Assembly (NCBI RefSeq): GCF_029784135.1
Contig: NC_073745.1
Coordinates: 108,975,716 to 109,039,715 of the forward strand
Direction: 5' to 3'
Length of the DNA: 64,000 nt
Origin: Toxorhynchites rutilus septentrionalis
Taxonomy: Eukaryota > Arthropoda > Insecta > Diptera > Culicidae
Part shown: piece after piece, positions 1-10,800 of the stretch
Layout: the number at the start of each line of letters is the position of its first letter
How positions within the stretch are numbered: position 1 is the first letter of the stretch
The notes under the pieces: generated by a model
What the model saw: only the letters and a program-made list of their open reading frames with translations
What the model was told of the DNA's origin: nothing
Databases searched by the model: none
Program-made: the position numbers and the translations under genes

Positions 1-300
1 AAAGCAACATAATTGGCTCACGTAGCATATTTTTTAGTGTAGAGCCACTTTAGTTCTATAACTCTGTCATTGTTAAAATTCGAACATATGCGTAGGAGGG
101 TTTTTTCCATGAAATATGATCATCTATCACCTCCTGAGAGATTCTGGGAAAATATATTAAATTCTTCTTTTACATTCAATAATCAAAAATTATATGCATG
201 AAAAACAAATTAAAAAAACATTTTTTTGACTCGATTATATACAGGATTCGATTATATACAGTGAAAAGAAATCGGAGACTGTATATAATCGAGTTCGCGC
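1..300 (+). repeat. Dispersed A+T-rich repeat, copy A (3' part, cut by window edge)
   Basis: The text from AAAGCAACATAATTGGCTCA onward matches, with divergence, the end of a copy near 59320-59375 and the second half of a copy at 32500-32810. It ends in two tandem forms of a 16-mer, ACTCGATTATATACAG, at about 230-262. A third copy of that 16-mer lies inverted at 276-293. No coding capacity is visible. The unit starts and ends with the same motif in the same orientation, so it looks like one unit of a tandem or dispersed family rather than a TIR transposon. Family not recognised. Confidence 0.6.
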
Positions 301-1066
301 TGCATTAGTTTCCAACTTGGAGGATAAATCTAAACACTCCCAACACTGAGTATTTCCGACGTCACCAATATATTATCGAAGAAACTCTCGCCTAGAATTA
401 TTAAGCTGTGCGTGTTTTTCTCAAATGAATTGTTGATCATTTGTGTATCTGGATTCAGGCATCCCAACAGTAAAGCATTCTTATTACAGTCGATATGAAA
501 TTAACTCGGCTTCCTATGTGTGCACGCAACTAGTGATCACAGCCATATGTCCGATACACATCTCAAAGCGTACTGGTGAAGAAGCACAAACGCATAAGAT
601 ACAGGCTAACATTACGATCGCCAGAAAAATGTCATGACATTTTTCTGGCGACAGTCACGTGTGACAGTAACCCGGGTAAACCGATGAGATTCATCGCATC
701 GTCAGCGACTGTTACGGCGACAGAGCGAACGGAATAGCAGACACGAAAAAATCGGAAACGAACAGTCTCCCCGGCTCACTACGCTCGTGCACGACAAATT
801 AGATGAATTCGACGAAACACCGACTGTTGCTGTATAGTATTACTTTATGCATTCATGCTCTGTCGCTTGTATACGAGTGTAGCGCGCTCACAGAGACTGT
901 CGATTCAATTTCATACCGACTGTTATGAAAATGCAGTACTTTTGGGATGCCTGGTGGCGTGTGTGATGAATCTGTCTGAATTGTATCCTCAGCGTTTCGG
1001 TCGAGCACCACTTTGAGCTTCGCTCTACTCGCAAGCGCAACCGATGAAAAAAAATCACAGTCTAAT
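301..1066. other. No gene recognised
   Basis: Only short open frames are present. The one notable structure is the perfect palindrome at 619-650. Around 650-1000 the sequence is richer in CG dinucleotides and short repeats of a CGACTGTT-like word than its surroundings, which may mark an unrecognised repeat. Confidence 0.4.
619..650. repeat. Perfect 32-bp palindrome
   Basis: Two 16-bp arms meet with no spacer at 634/635. The left arm is CGCCAGAAAAATGTCA and the right arm is its exact reverse complement. The symmetry does not extend into the flanks. It could extrude as a cruciform or hairpin, or be the junction of two inverted element ends. Confidence 0.9.
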
Positions 1067-1297
1067 TCAATGTGGAAAAAACACCTTCGTTGTATCGTTT
1101 CGAAAACTTGTCCGATCTACTTGCGAGTTGCCGAACGAATGAATCAATGTACGTCTGATCAATGTACTTCTAGAGATTTGGTATTTGATCGCGCCAGCAT
1201 TAACGGACATACCATCATTTACTTCTCTTCTGGCTGCAGCCAGTTGCTTCGAAGTCCAACTTGGGCGATTTGATTTTCGCTTGAAGACGCGAGGCAT
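1067..1297 (-). pseudogene. Pipsqueak-type helix-turn-helix transposase fragment
   Basis: The minus-strand frame opens with Met then Pro-Arg-Val and a basic KRKSNRPSW stretch. It continues through AARREVNDGMSVNAGAIKY and SRSTLIRR, the pattern of a psq/CENP-B-like HTH found at the N terminus of pogo-type transposases and related proteins. After about residue 50 the similarity stops and the frame runs to a stop in unrelated sequence, so only the DNA-binding N terminus survives. It lies downstream of the last protease exon on the same strand. A domesticated short protein is possible but not supported. Confidence 0.55.
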
Positions 1298-1741
1298 TCC
1301 TAGGGAATAGAAACATCAAACGCATAAAAACTTTTCATTTCACCTCCACTGGCAGTTGTCCGTTTCCCCCCACTTATACGATTATTTGAAACATTTAAAT
1401 TTATCACTCACAAATGAATTTATCTGTTTGGTACATCTCAAAATCGCTACGATGTTAACGTTACTTCCGAAAGATAAGCTCCTGTGAATCAAAATTTGGA
1501 GTTACCCCACTCAAAAACCTTAATTTCGTAGCCGCAAAAATTACATCCGCACGCAGATTCACATATGGTTTGCTGTTTTTGTTTACTTTTTCTACTTTTG
1601 ACAGGCCGTACATGTTATAGGGTGGTTCAAGTATCATAAAATAACGTGTAGGAGGGGTGCTAATCAACATAAATATGAAATTCAACAGTTAACTATTCAA
1701 GTCGACCACATATCCATCATACCCCCCCCTGTTCGTCTTAC
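1298..1741. other. No gene recognised; presumed next intron of the metalloprotease
   Basis: If the exon ending at 1742 is real, its GTAAGA donor opens an intron here that runs beyond the left edge. No cysteine-rich or disintegrin-like exon could be found between 1 and 1741. Confidence 0.4.
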
Positions 1742-1826
1742 CCGCATTTCCCCTATTGGAAAAAAATCATTCACAAATATTTCACTTGAAGCGTTCCCTG
1801 CGTTACGATAACATATATTCCAGGAT
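1742..1826 (-). CDS. Metalloprotease exon, tentative (end of catalytic domain)
   Basis: 85 bp. The acceptor is TGCCTCCTATATAG and the donor is GTAAGA. One base completes Lys, then 28 codons run SWNICYRNAGN through NDFFPIGEMR in phase 0. The 86-bp intron size equals the other short introns, and a lone Cys followed by a Pro-Gly-like segment resembles the end of M12B catalytic domains. The sequence is less conserved than the other exons, so this call is weaker. Confidence 0.55.
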
Positions 1827-4800
1827 CTATATAGGAGGCAATTGTAGCGTTTGAAACGAAACACCACGTTTATGAACGGTATATCTTGTATGTCTATCAT
1901 CTTTATACTAACTTGAGGAAATGATGGAAACTCTGAACACTGCACGGTGACCACCGGAAACCTCGCTCAGTGTGTCGCAGATCGGACATTATATAGCCAT
2001 CCTCCCAGCGGCACTTTTCCGCACCCGGTCCGCCAAGGTAGCTGGGTGGGGGCGATCCATCGTGGACGGCTCCAAGTCTTACGTGAGCAACAAAGTAAAA
2101 AAACAAAAAAAATTATAATTTACACAATATGACAGTGACCAAGCTTTTTTCGAAACGACACTCACAAATGGCCAACTTCATGGGCGGCTACAATGATTCC
2201 GCTGAATCCACCGGTGTCCTCAATGATGGCAACACTGTTCACCTTCTCCAGCCGCTTGTTGACTACGCAGGCTCCTCCGACGTATGCAAAACCTTGTCAG
2301 TTAAATTGTGGCCAGTAGGAAGCAGGAACACGTAATCGTAATGGCACATTTTAGTTAAAATTTTTGAGAGATATGTACAATAGGGGGGTTTCATTTTCCA
2401 AAAAGAAATCCATGTTTCCACGGAATACGTAACGTAGCCAATTCACCAACAACTTAACTCTAACAGGTGCAGGCAGAAGCGAATAAACTTTGAATGGGAT
2501 GAGGCGGTTATGACGAACAGCAGAGGTTTGTATTGGCCCACTGCTCGGGTTAATGATGAGATGATGAATGGTCGTACACCTAACCTAAAACAAGGGGTTA
2601 CTCACCAGCACTCTGAATACTTTAGTTTCTTAACTTGTAGCAAAAAGTGTTAATATGCGATCAAAATATAACCTTTTATCGAATCATACATTAGTCGACA
2701 TCGTGCTATTATGGTGTCAGTGGTAGTTGAAAATAGTTATTTTTTTGTAGTTTTTCAGTTCGGAGGAAATGTCATTTCTGAGGAAAGTCGAGCGTTCAAT
2801 AGTGTAGTTTTCAGATGGAGAATCTAGAGCAATTCAGTGCTCGATATATAGCCGAGAAGAGTAAGCTATTATCAGTTAAAGCTGGAAAATTATTCATAGT
2901 TTTGAAGTTTACCAATGAGGAGAATATTCGAGGAAAAAGGTTATGGTGTTGAGGAATGCGTTTTTGTCTTCTCATGAAATAGAGAGAAGATTCAATCGCA
3001 ATAGTGTTGTACGGTATTTTATTTCCAATTGATGCAGGGGACAGATGTGAAAAAGAAAAGTAATGACAGAAATTAACACAATAATATTTAAACGAATTTC
3101 GGATTTGCTTTTGCGTTATAAACCGCATTTTTTAAATTTAAATATCAGCAAAATTTAGATTCTTATAGGAAATTGAAATTTTCAGTTGATTAAGTTCCTG
3201 ACAATTACGTCGGCAGCTAAACAGACAGATACGGATAGCAGAACGGCTTACGCAGAATAACCGGCAACAACCTAGATACCATAAAAAGGTTGGTTGAAAA
3301 TTCGAAATGTAGAAATGAAAATTATCGATTATTTGAACGCTGATGTAGCTTGTTGGGAGATCAAATTAAATCTGGCATTTCCAAAAACTTGCAGAGCCAG
3401 TTTGTAAGAACCGAAGATCCGATTTCGAAGGAAACAAAGGAAACTGGTTATCAATTGTTTACTCAGAATTAAGATTCGCGTTTTAATTAGAAACATTTCA
3501 TGTAGTTCCAGGTACTAAAAGTCAGAAATTATGCAAGCAATAATACTCATGTTTCGTCATTTGTCGATTTCATTTGGAATTGTAACAAAATTTGGGGACG
3601 CATATTACTGAAAATAATTATGCCGGTCAATGTTATACAATATACTATTAGACGGAAAAACCAACCCGGGCTCTTCTGGTTGGTCTATTTGGTGTTACTT
3701 ACTTTTGAACCTATCTGTATGTGTCACCGTAATGGAAACTTAAGAAATCATTACCTATATTTTTTTATAGAGGATTGCGTCTTCCAGCAATGGTCAAATC
3801 AGAAAACTGGGCATATTTTTATGAAATTCCAATAGTAATTGTTTCCATTCTTGTATCGAACTGTATGTGTATATGTGTGTGAAATCAGCATTAGGAATAA
3901 ATGATGTCCGCTTGTTGTGCTGTGCTTGCTAGCTCGCTCGCGACTGTAATTTCACATCGTGGATGGCCTATTCATACCAATTAAGTTGAAAACAGGCAGA
4001 AACGAATGTATTAACCCATTTTAGGCCAAGCGTTCGAAAAATCGAACAGCAACTTTGATAATTTTCCATGTCTTTGGAAACCAACCGTATGGTAATGTTT
4101 TTGCACCAAAAGATAGCTTAATTTATTAGCTACCACTTACTATAAAGTTCATTCAATTCCATATAACTTTATTGGGCAATAAATTCGATTTAAAGCAAGT
4201 ATGTTTGGAAGGTGTTTTTAATTCCAATTAAAAACCCCAATGAAACACAAAAATATTACAACTTTTCTACAGTATTACTTTGATAAAAGAACATACATTG
4301 CTATATAGAGCAAAAATCATTCGATTGAGCCTCCTACAAGAAAATAACAGCCGGTAAAATTAAGTGTTCGAAAAATCGAACGTTGGCCATAACGAACATT
4401 TATTTTCTGCTGAATTAATACCAACACATCTAACTTTCGCAGCGCATTTTGGTTCGTTTACTTTGGAAGACGGAAGGTTTTTCATTTGTTTTCGCATTAT
4501 TAATTGTGAATGTTTGCAAATGTGGATGATTTAGCAAATATTATTGAAAATGTGTATGTTTTTTTGTTCGTCAAAACCTTAGATGATGGCGGCCCGTAGA
4601 ATTTCGTGGGGGCAGGAGCTGGTGGAAACGATCAGTACGTGTAACGAGGATTCTAATGAGATTACTGGTGTAAATATTTTTTCGCCGGACCGAATAATAA
4701 CTCCCCAACAATATTTCGCATCATTTTGGTACTTTGCAGATTTTGGAAAATGTTCGATTTTTCGGGAAATGGATTATTGGGAAGAAATAATTCTTAAGCA

Positions 4801-7800
4801 TACACATTTCTCCACGGCCAACAATAAAAATAACAACATATGCTTTCATTTGAACGAAAAAGCCTACCAGTAATAAATTAAAATTACATGAAATAAGAAA
4901 TATCACATCTCATCTTAGGTGGATTAATTCAGGTTTACACTTAGAGATCTCCATCCTCCCGTGCTTGTTCGTCCCAGAATGTGAAATTGATGCATTTATG
5001 AATACCGTATATTTGCTATTTGTAGTGACTTTCAGTTCACAGTATGTTTGTACTTGCAAGAAAAAAGTGCGGGTTTCGGCCAATGTTCGATTTTTCGAAC
5101 AGTCATTTCTCGGAAAATGGAAGATGGGAAAAACATAATTCTTTAACATTGGGATTTCTTTAGCGTCAATAATCGAAATTACACCAATGGCTTTCCCCAA
5201 AAAAATATTTTTACAGCTTGGTCGTTAATGGGTTAATTGCTCGTTATTAACGGTACTGGAAGGTAAGCACACAAATCGGAAGAATAATTGTATGGAAAAA
5301 TGGGAATGTCTCAAGTTTTCATAAACTAAAACAGTTTGAGGATTAGTAAATTGTAATGCATACTAAATCAAACAAATCTTAGAGAATTTCCGTTTCGAGT
5401 TAGCAGTGAACATAATTATTAACCTTAACTTTATTTCATCAAAACGTGACCTGTTTTCAGATTTGCCACCCTTCCTGAAAGACATAGTCCTACGTCAAAA
5501 ATGCAAAGTTGACAGGATGAATATTATTTATTTTTCTACCACTCTTCTAATATAAAGCATAGACATAAGAACGTAAAATTGAACGAACTGCTGATGGCCA
5601 CAACAGAATTGTACTTTATAGTTCGAATCTTGAATACCTAATTAATACTCACGTTCAAACGGGCGTCTGCGTGATTTGGGCTGTACATGTCCTTATTATT
5701 TGTTCATTATTTACAAACACGAATGAGTATCAAATAGTTTGTGGGACAAAACACACGCACACACCCACACACACACAAACACTCTCAAACGTATATTTGT
5801 GATCATTTTTTAATTTGCCGTCACGGGGGAATTCGAATATGGAGAACCCAAGTGCGAATTGGATTTTTTTTTCCGGTTCGTAGGGTTTGTGGATAGTGTG
5901 GAAACGTGTAAAACAAGGGAAAATAGATATTTACATTAAAAGTTGCGAGGCGCTGATAAATGGAAAAGCTGTGCTAGAATTTTTGTCTTACAGAAGTAAA
6001 AAAAATTTCGGTTTTGCTTAGAAAAAGATGAAGAGAAACTATATGGCAAAAGATCGAATCGAGAAGAGCAGTTATTTTCAGCGAAATAGCGGAAGGTTGT
6101 GTTCGCAGGATGAAACATATATATTTTTACAGAGAATAAAAGTTTGGATAATTCGATCGAGAGATGGAGATGGCCCGATGTAGCGCCTGTTATTATTAGG
6201 AGAGGAAATCTACCGACAGTTCAGAGCTGATACGGGCTCAAGAACTTACCCGATCAGCGGGATAGTTTCGATGAAAATATGTTGGTGGTGTTTTTGTGAG
6301 ACAGACAGAATTTGACAGAGAAAAATTAAATTGCAAAGTTGTTGGTGCTAGAGGAAAGATAAAAAAACAAAGGAGGAAATTGTTGCCGACTTATTGGCCT
6401 ATAATTACCTGCGGTACCGCGATTACACGCGTCATTAGCATATTGTCTTCTACACATATCTAGTCTGTAAAAGGTAATAATTTCCAGCTTTTAATAAAAA
6501 AAGTAGATGGTGTATTTGGCAGAATGAACTGTGGGGTCGGTGTTTTTTTTTCGGGTGATATGTGGGGGTGTTTCAGAGGTACAGAAGAAATGTGTTGTTG
6601 TGTCTTTTTGTGTTCCTAGCATAACCTTCGTAGTCTTCTTCTGACTTTCCATCTACTTTGGTCAAGTTCCGGAAACCACCAGGAGTCGGGAACCAACGAG
6701 CGTTGCAGTGTGGAACTCTACACCCTTTGTCACGGCTTGTCTCAGGACGTCGCGCACTTTGATTACTGGGTTAGTGAGTAGTTTGGGTAAGCTGTTATCA
6801 TAACATCGTTCTCGCCAGGTTAGATAACATTTTTTTTTGTTTTAATGAAGTAGTTTGTGAATTAATTTGGTATCAGTAAGAGGGAACAAACAAAACCATC
6901 TATTAGGTGGTGGCAAAATTTCCCATTTCGATGCTCACATCCATTTGCTTGATTGCTCATTGGAAAATTTTACCACCAGACCTCTCATTTGTTTTCAAAG
7001 CATGGGGTAATACACAAAACCAATTGAATGCAATGCAATTTGTTTGAAGTAAACTAGTTTGTCAAATGCATAAATGGTAACAAATCGGCTTATTGGATGC
7101 TAATTAAATAATAATCGTAACAACGACAGGGGAAATAGAGAAAAGAAACAAGATTGATTACCGGCTGTGCCTTTCGTACAACGGCCGCCCTTTCTTCTTC
7201 GGCACATATCATACCTGTGAAAGATCTCAATTAAAGTTAGTTAAACGAAATTCCGGACTTCAAAGGACTGAGTAGATGTGTGGAGAAGGCAAGGCCAGAA
7301 TATCAAAGATGATGGGAAATGAATGACGATGACAGTTTCAAGGAGGAGGGGGTTGTTCTTCGTGTTTGTCAAAGGATAAAAAAATCCTTAGAATAGTAGG
7401 ATCAGTCCAAAGCTCATGTACGTCCAGAACGCGTCCTTTCTTTGAACTCAAATCACTCGCGCTTGTGTCGATGTTTCTCTAGTGTATAGCCGTTTACGTC
7501 CTGTGCAGTTTTCTTCTCTGTGTGAACGAGTCCTTCCTGATCTGGATCCCATCGGTTCATCCAGGTGGTTTGCATAGTCGCAGACGTGATGGCTGTGTCT
7601 GAATGGTCTTATACTTACTTCGTGATGGCAACCGCAATGTCGTACACCGGCAATCTTCGCTCGCGGAACAGATACTTGCCCATGTCGGTGAGGGCAGCGG
7701 CAGAATCGATCGCATCCCGTCCTACTCGGTTCCGCTCGAGGTAAGGTGTGGCATCGCGACCCTGAAGAGAAGCAAAAGCAGAGGGTTTTAATCAGAAAAA

Positions 7801-10800
7801 ATCGTTTATTACAATTATTCACACACGTTGGTTGTAATTTTACTCGCACGCAAGCCCATTACTGTCATCCCCATGGGGATGACCTTAATTGTAAAATTTG
7901 CTGCGTGCATTGGTTGCCTCACCCCTCTTTCCAGACCCTTACCATAAGCGTGCAAAACATAAAAAAACCTACAGATTTAATGGTCGATTGATCCTTTTAT
8001 CACATCTTCTCGGATTGACCAGGGGGAAACCAGTTTGCGATGATACCAACTAACCGATTATTTACGACATGCCGACAATGAATTCAACATACGAACAGCA
8101 GGGGCAGAGGTTCCGCAAATGCATGCATTCTCACCAAGCCAAACAAAAAAAAAAAGATTGAGAAGAATAATTGAATGTCCGTCGCGCATAAATTACACTT
8201 TTACGTGAATAAGTAGTTTGTGCAATAAATTATGGGCGACACATTTGGTGGACAAATAGCCCCATGAATATCTCGAGAAAAGTATATCTTATCGACCTTC
8301 TATGAGTTTCGAGTTCACTAATCCACGCGACTATCAGCGGAGTGAAAGGTTTTTAATTCGATCGTTGCAATGCAGTGGGCGATAGTTTATTCAAATGTCA
8401 CCAAATGGTGTTCAGCGAGTTCTGGTTCTAGGCATAGATTTGCAATCTGGTCCTCCCGGTATGATGGGTGAAATTGCAGCACAATTTGCGTTTTGTGGAA
8501 TGAATTAAACAGAAACTGTTATTAAGCTATTTAATAGTGATTAACGATGTAAAACTAATTGAGTTCAAATAATGCATCAAGGCACATGGAATAAGTCATT
8601 GTTTGTTGCCCGAGGAGGTCGTTATTTACTTTTTAACTCTGGTGACAATGAGTGTTTAGGCGCCTTCTGATAAATCCATTAGAAAGTGTCGCCGCTAGCT
8701 GAAATCAGCTGTTAGCGTTCGTTCAATTTTCCTTCCACCAGCTGTAAAGCGACAATATGAGCGCGCTGCCGTGCCACTGACCGAGCGGGGGATCAGATTA
8801 CAAAGAGCTGATTCATTACGCGCACGCGTTCGCGAGTATGGATATAGGTCAGTTGTGCTAGGATCAGCAATTAGATTTCGTCGCGGTTTAACCTAACCAG
8901 CGACTGGAAGAGAACATACTGTATAAAAAGTATAGCATGGACACATATTCCCGATTCGAAAGGGATACCGAATTTGAACGCCCTTTGCTTCCCGGGTGGC
9001 AAAATATTATTGAATGAAATTGTAACTCCTTTCACACTGGGAAGCAAGGGGCATCAAAATTGCTGACAATCCATTATCTTAGTATTTAAGAACCCACAAA
9101 GCATGTAAATAATCAGTATCAATAAAGTATCCAAAGAATATTCAAGTAGTATGTTCGGGTCCTCTACATCCGAAAAAGGTTTTCCTCCGGCGTGAGGAAG
9201 TTTACTAAGTTGCATCTTTCACTTCGCTACAAATCCTGAGTTACTCTGTTTCACTTGTGCTGCAAGTGGAACATAGAAACTTACAAACAAACTTGGAATT
9301 AGAATTGGCCTGTACTGCAGTACAGTTCTAACCAAACCTCTCCCTTGCAAGGAACATCATTGGAGTTCTCGTTACGCGGGATTTTCATTGTCTAACTTCT
9401 GGTTAAGTCTTGGACGGTCTGTTCAGCAGAACGTCGAATACTGACCGGCAACCCAACTCGCGTCGTAAGGTCGGCGTGTATCGATCGCCGACATATGGTG
9501 GCTCCAGAGAGGACTCGTTCGAATTAAAACGCGACGTGAAGTTAAAACTCGTAAACCGAATCACTAAAGTGAAGATACTCCGGGACCGGTAACAGTCTCG
9601 TTAACGCGGAGTGAAAGAACAGACCCACGTAATCCGAAGAAGCATGACGGAATACGTGAACAATCCAAATGGACACTGCCGTTTGTGTACGGCAGAGGAC
9701 ACTTCGGACCGGACTATGGCCGAGTGCTCCAAGTGTAAACACTGGTTCCACATCACTTGTGTGGGACTGGAACTTAAGCCCTCCAAGAGGGAAGCATGGA
9801 ACTGTCCGCAATGCGTCAAAGAGATCAACGAGCTCCAGCAACTGAGAAAGGAGATCGAAGATTTAAAGGCGAAGCAACGCAGTCGTCCAACGGAGCAACC
9901 AACAGTAGCAGATCCGCTCGAGATAATTCGTCGCCAATTTGAGTCTCAAATGGAGAGTCAAAAGAAGAGGGACGAAGCCTACCAAAAGGCAATGCAGGAT
10001 CTGGTATCGAGCCTGGGATCTGGAGGATCCAGGACAAAAACAGAGGTACCAGCGGGCACGTTAGCCCCAACGTCGGTAACCCTACCGACAGAGTTAACCA
10101 ACTTGCTGCGGAAACAAGCAGCAACATCTTTACCCATGTTTCATGGATCATACAAGGAGTGGCCGAACTTCAAACGTTTGTATGACGAAAGCAAACAAAC
10201 AGGAAACTTCAGCGATGCTGACAACGTGAGCCGTCTGATGGCTCAATTAGGAAAAAGGCCAAAATCATACGTCAGCGCCCTAATGATGGACCCTGGCAAC
10301 GAAAGGCAGATCATCGAAACACTATCAAGTATATACGGCCAACCAATGGCGATATACAACGAACTGTGGGCAGACTTAACCAGGTTGAGGAACCCAAGAA
10401 TGGAAAACCCACAAACAATGATCGAGTTTGTGGTCACACTAGGGAATTTAGTGTGCAACATGAGGATGATAAACCAAAGATCATACCTCAACAACCCACT
10501 CCATCTGGCAGAAATAGTAGGAAAGCTTCCCTTGAACATCAGAGAGCAGTGGGCCGATAAAGAAACTAACTGTCTTATGCCCATGGAAGGGCAAGAACCA
10601 ATCAGATTAACATTGGAGGATCTGTACAACTTTTTGGTGCCACAACAAAGAAAGGCGACGCTACTTTTGGCCCAAAGAGTGAATTATGAAAAACCTTTGT
10701 TAAGAAACGAAAATCAAGGCAGAACGAATGTCCACAATGAAGGGACCAAGCAAAATTGCTCCCACTGCTCCCAACAGCATAGGATAAACATGTGTGAAGC

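Larger units (their letters stand above)
8687..9493 (+). repeat. 5' LTR of the BEL/Pao element
   Basis: 807 bp, about 99% identical to the 3' LTR by eye. About five substitutions and one small indel cluster near 9347-9360 separate them. It contains TATAAAAA at 8922-8929 and AATAAA at 9121-9126, so U3 is about 260 bp and R begins shortly after the TATA box. Confidence 0.95.

Noticed and set aside
1903..2106. A 67-codon single-exon protein
   Set aside because: Its first 10 codons are intron; the reading frame belongs to exon 1913-2077 of the metalloprotease.
6650..6790. Additional protease exon
   Set aside because: A minus-strand frame (for example KSEEDYEGYAR) is open, but splice phases between 7162 and 2292 already match directly and no M12B motif is present.
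7448..7849. A 133-codon minus-strand ORF across the protease exon
   Set aside because: It is in a different frame from the conserved exon 7619-7761 and its Arg/His/Cys-rich product is a shadow.
9611..9643. Upstream GTG start for BEL gag
   Set aside because: The ATG at 9644 opens directly before the PHD finger; the 11 codons before it have no support and eukaryotic GTG starts are rare.
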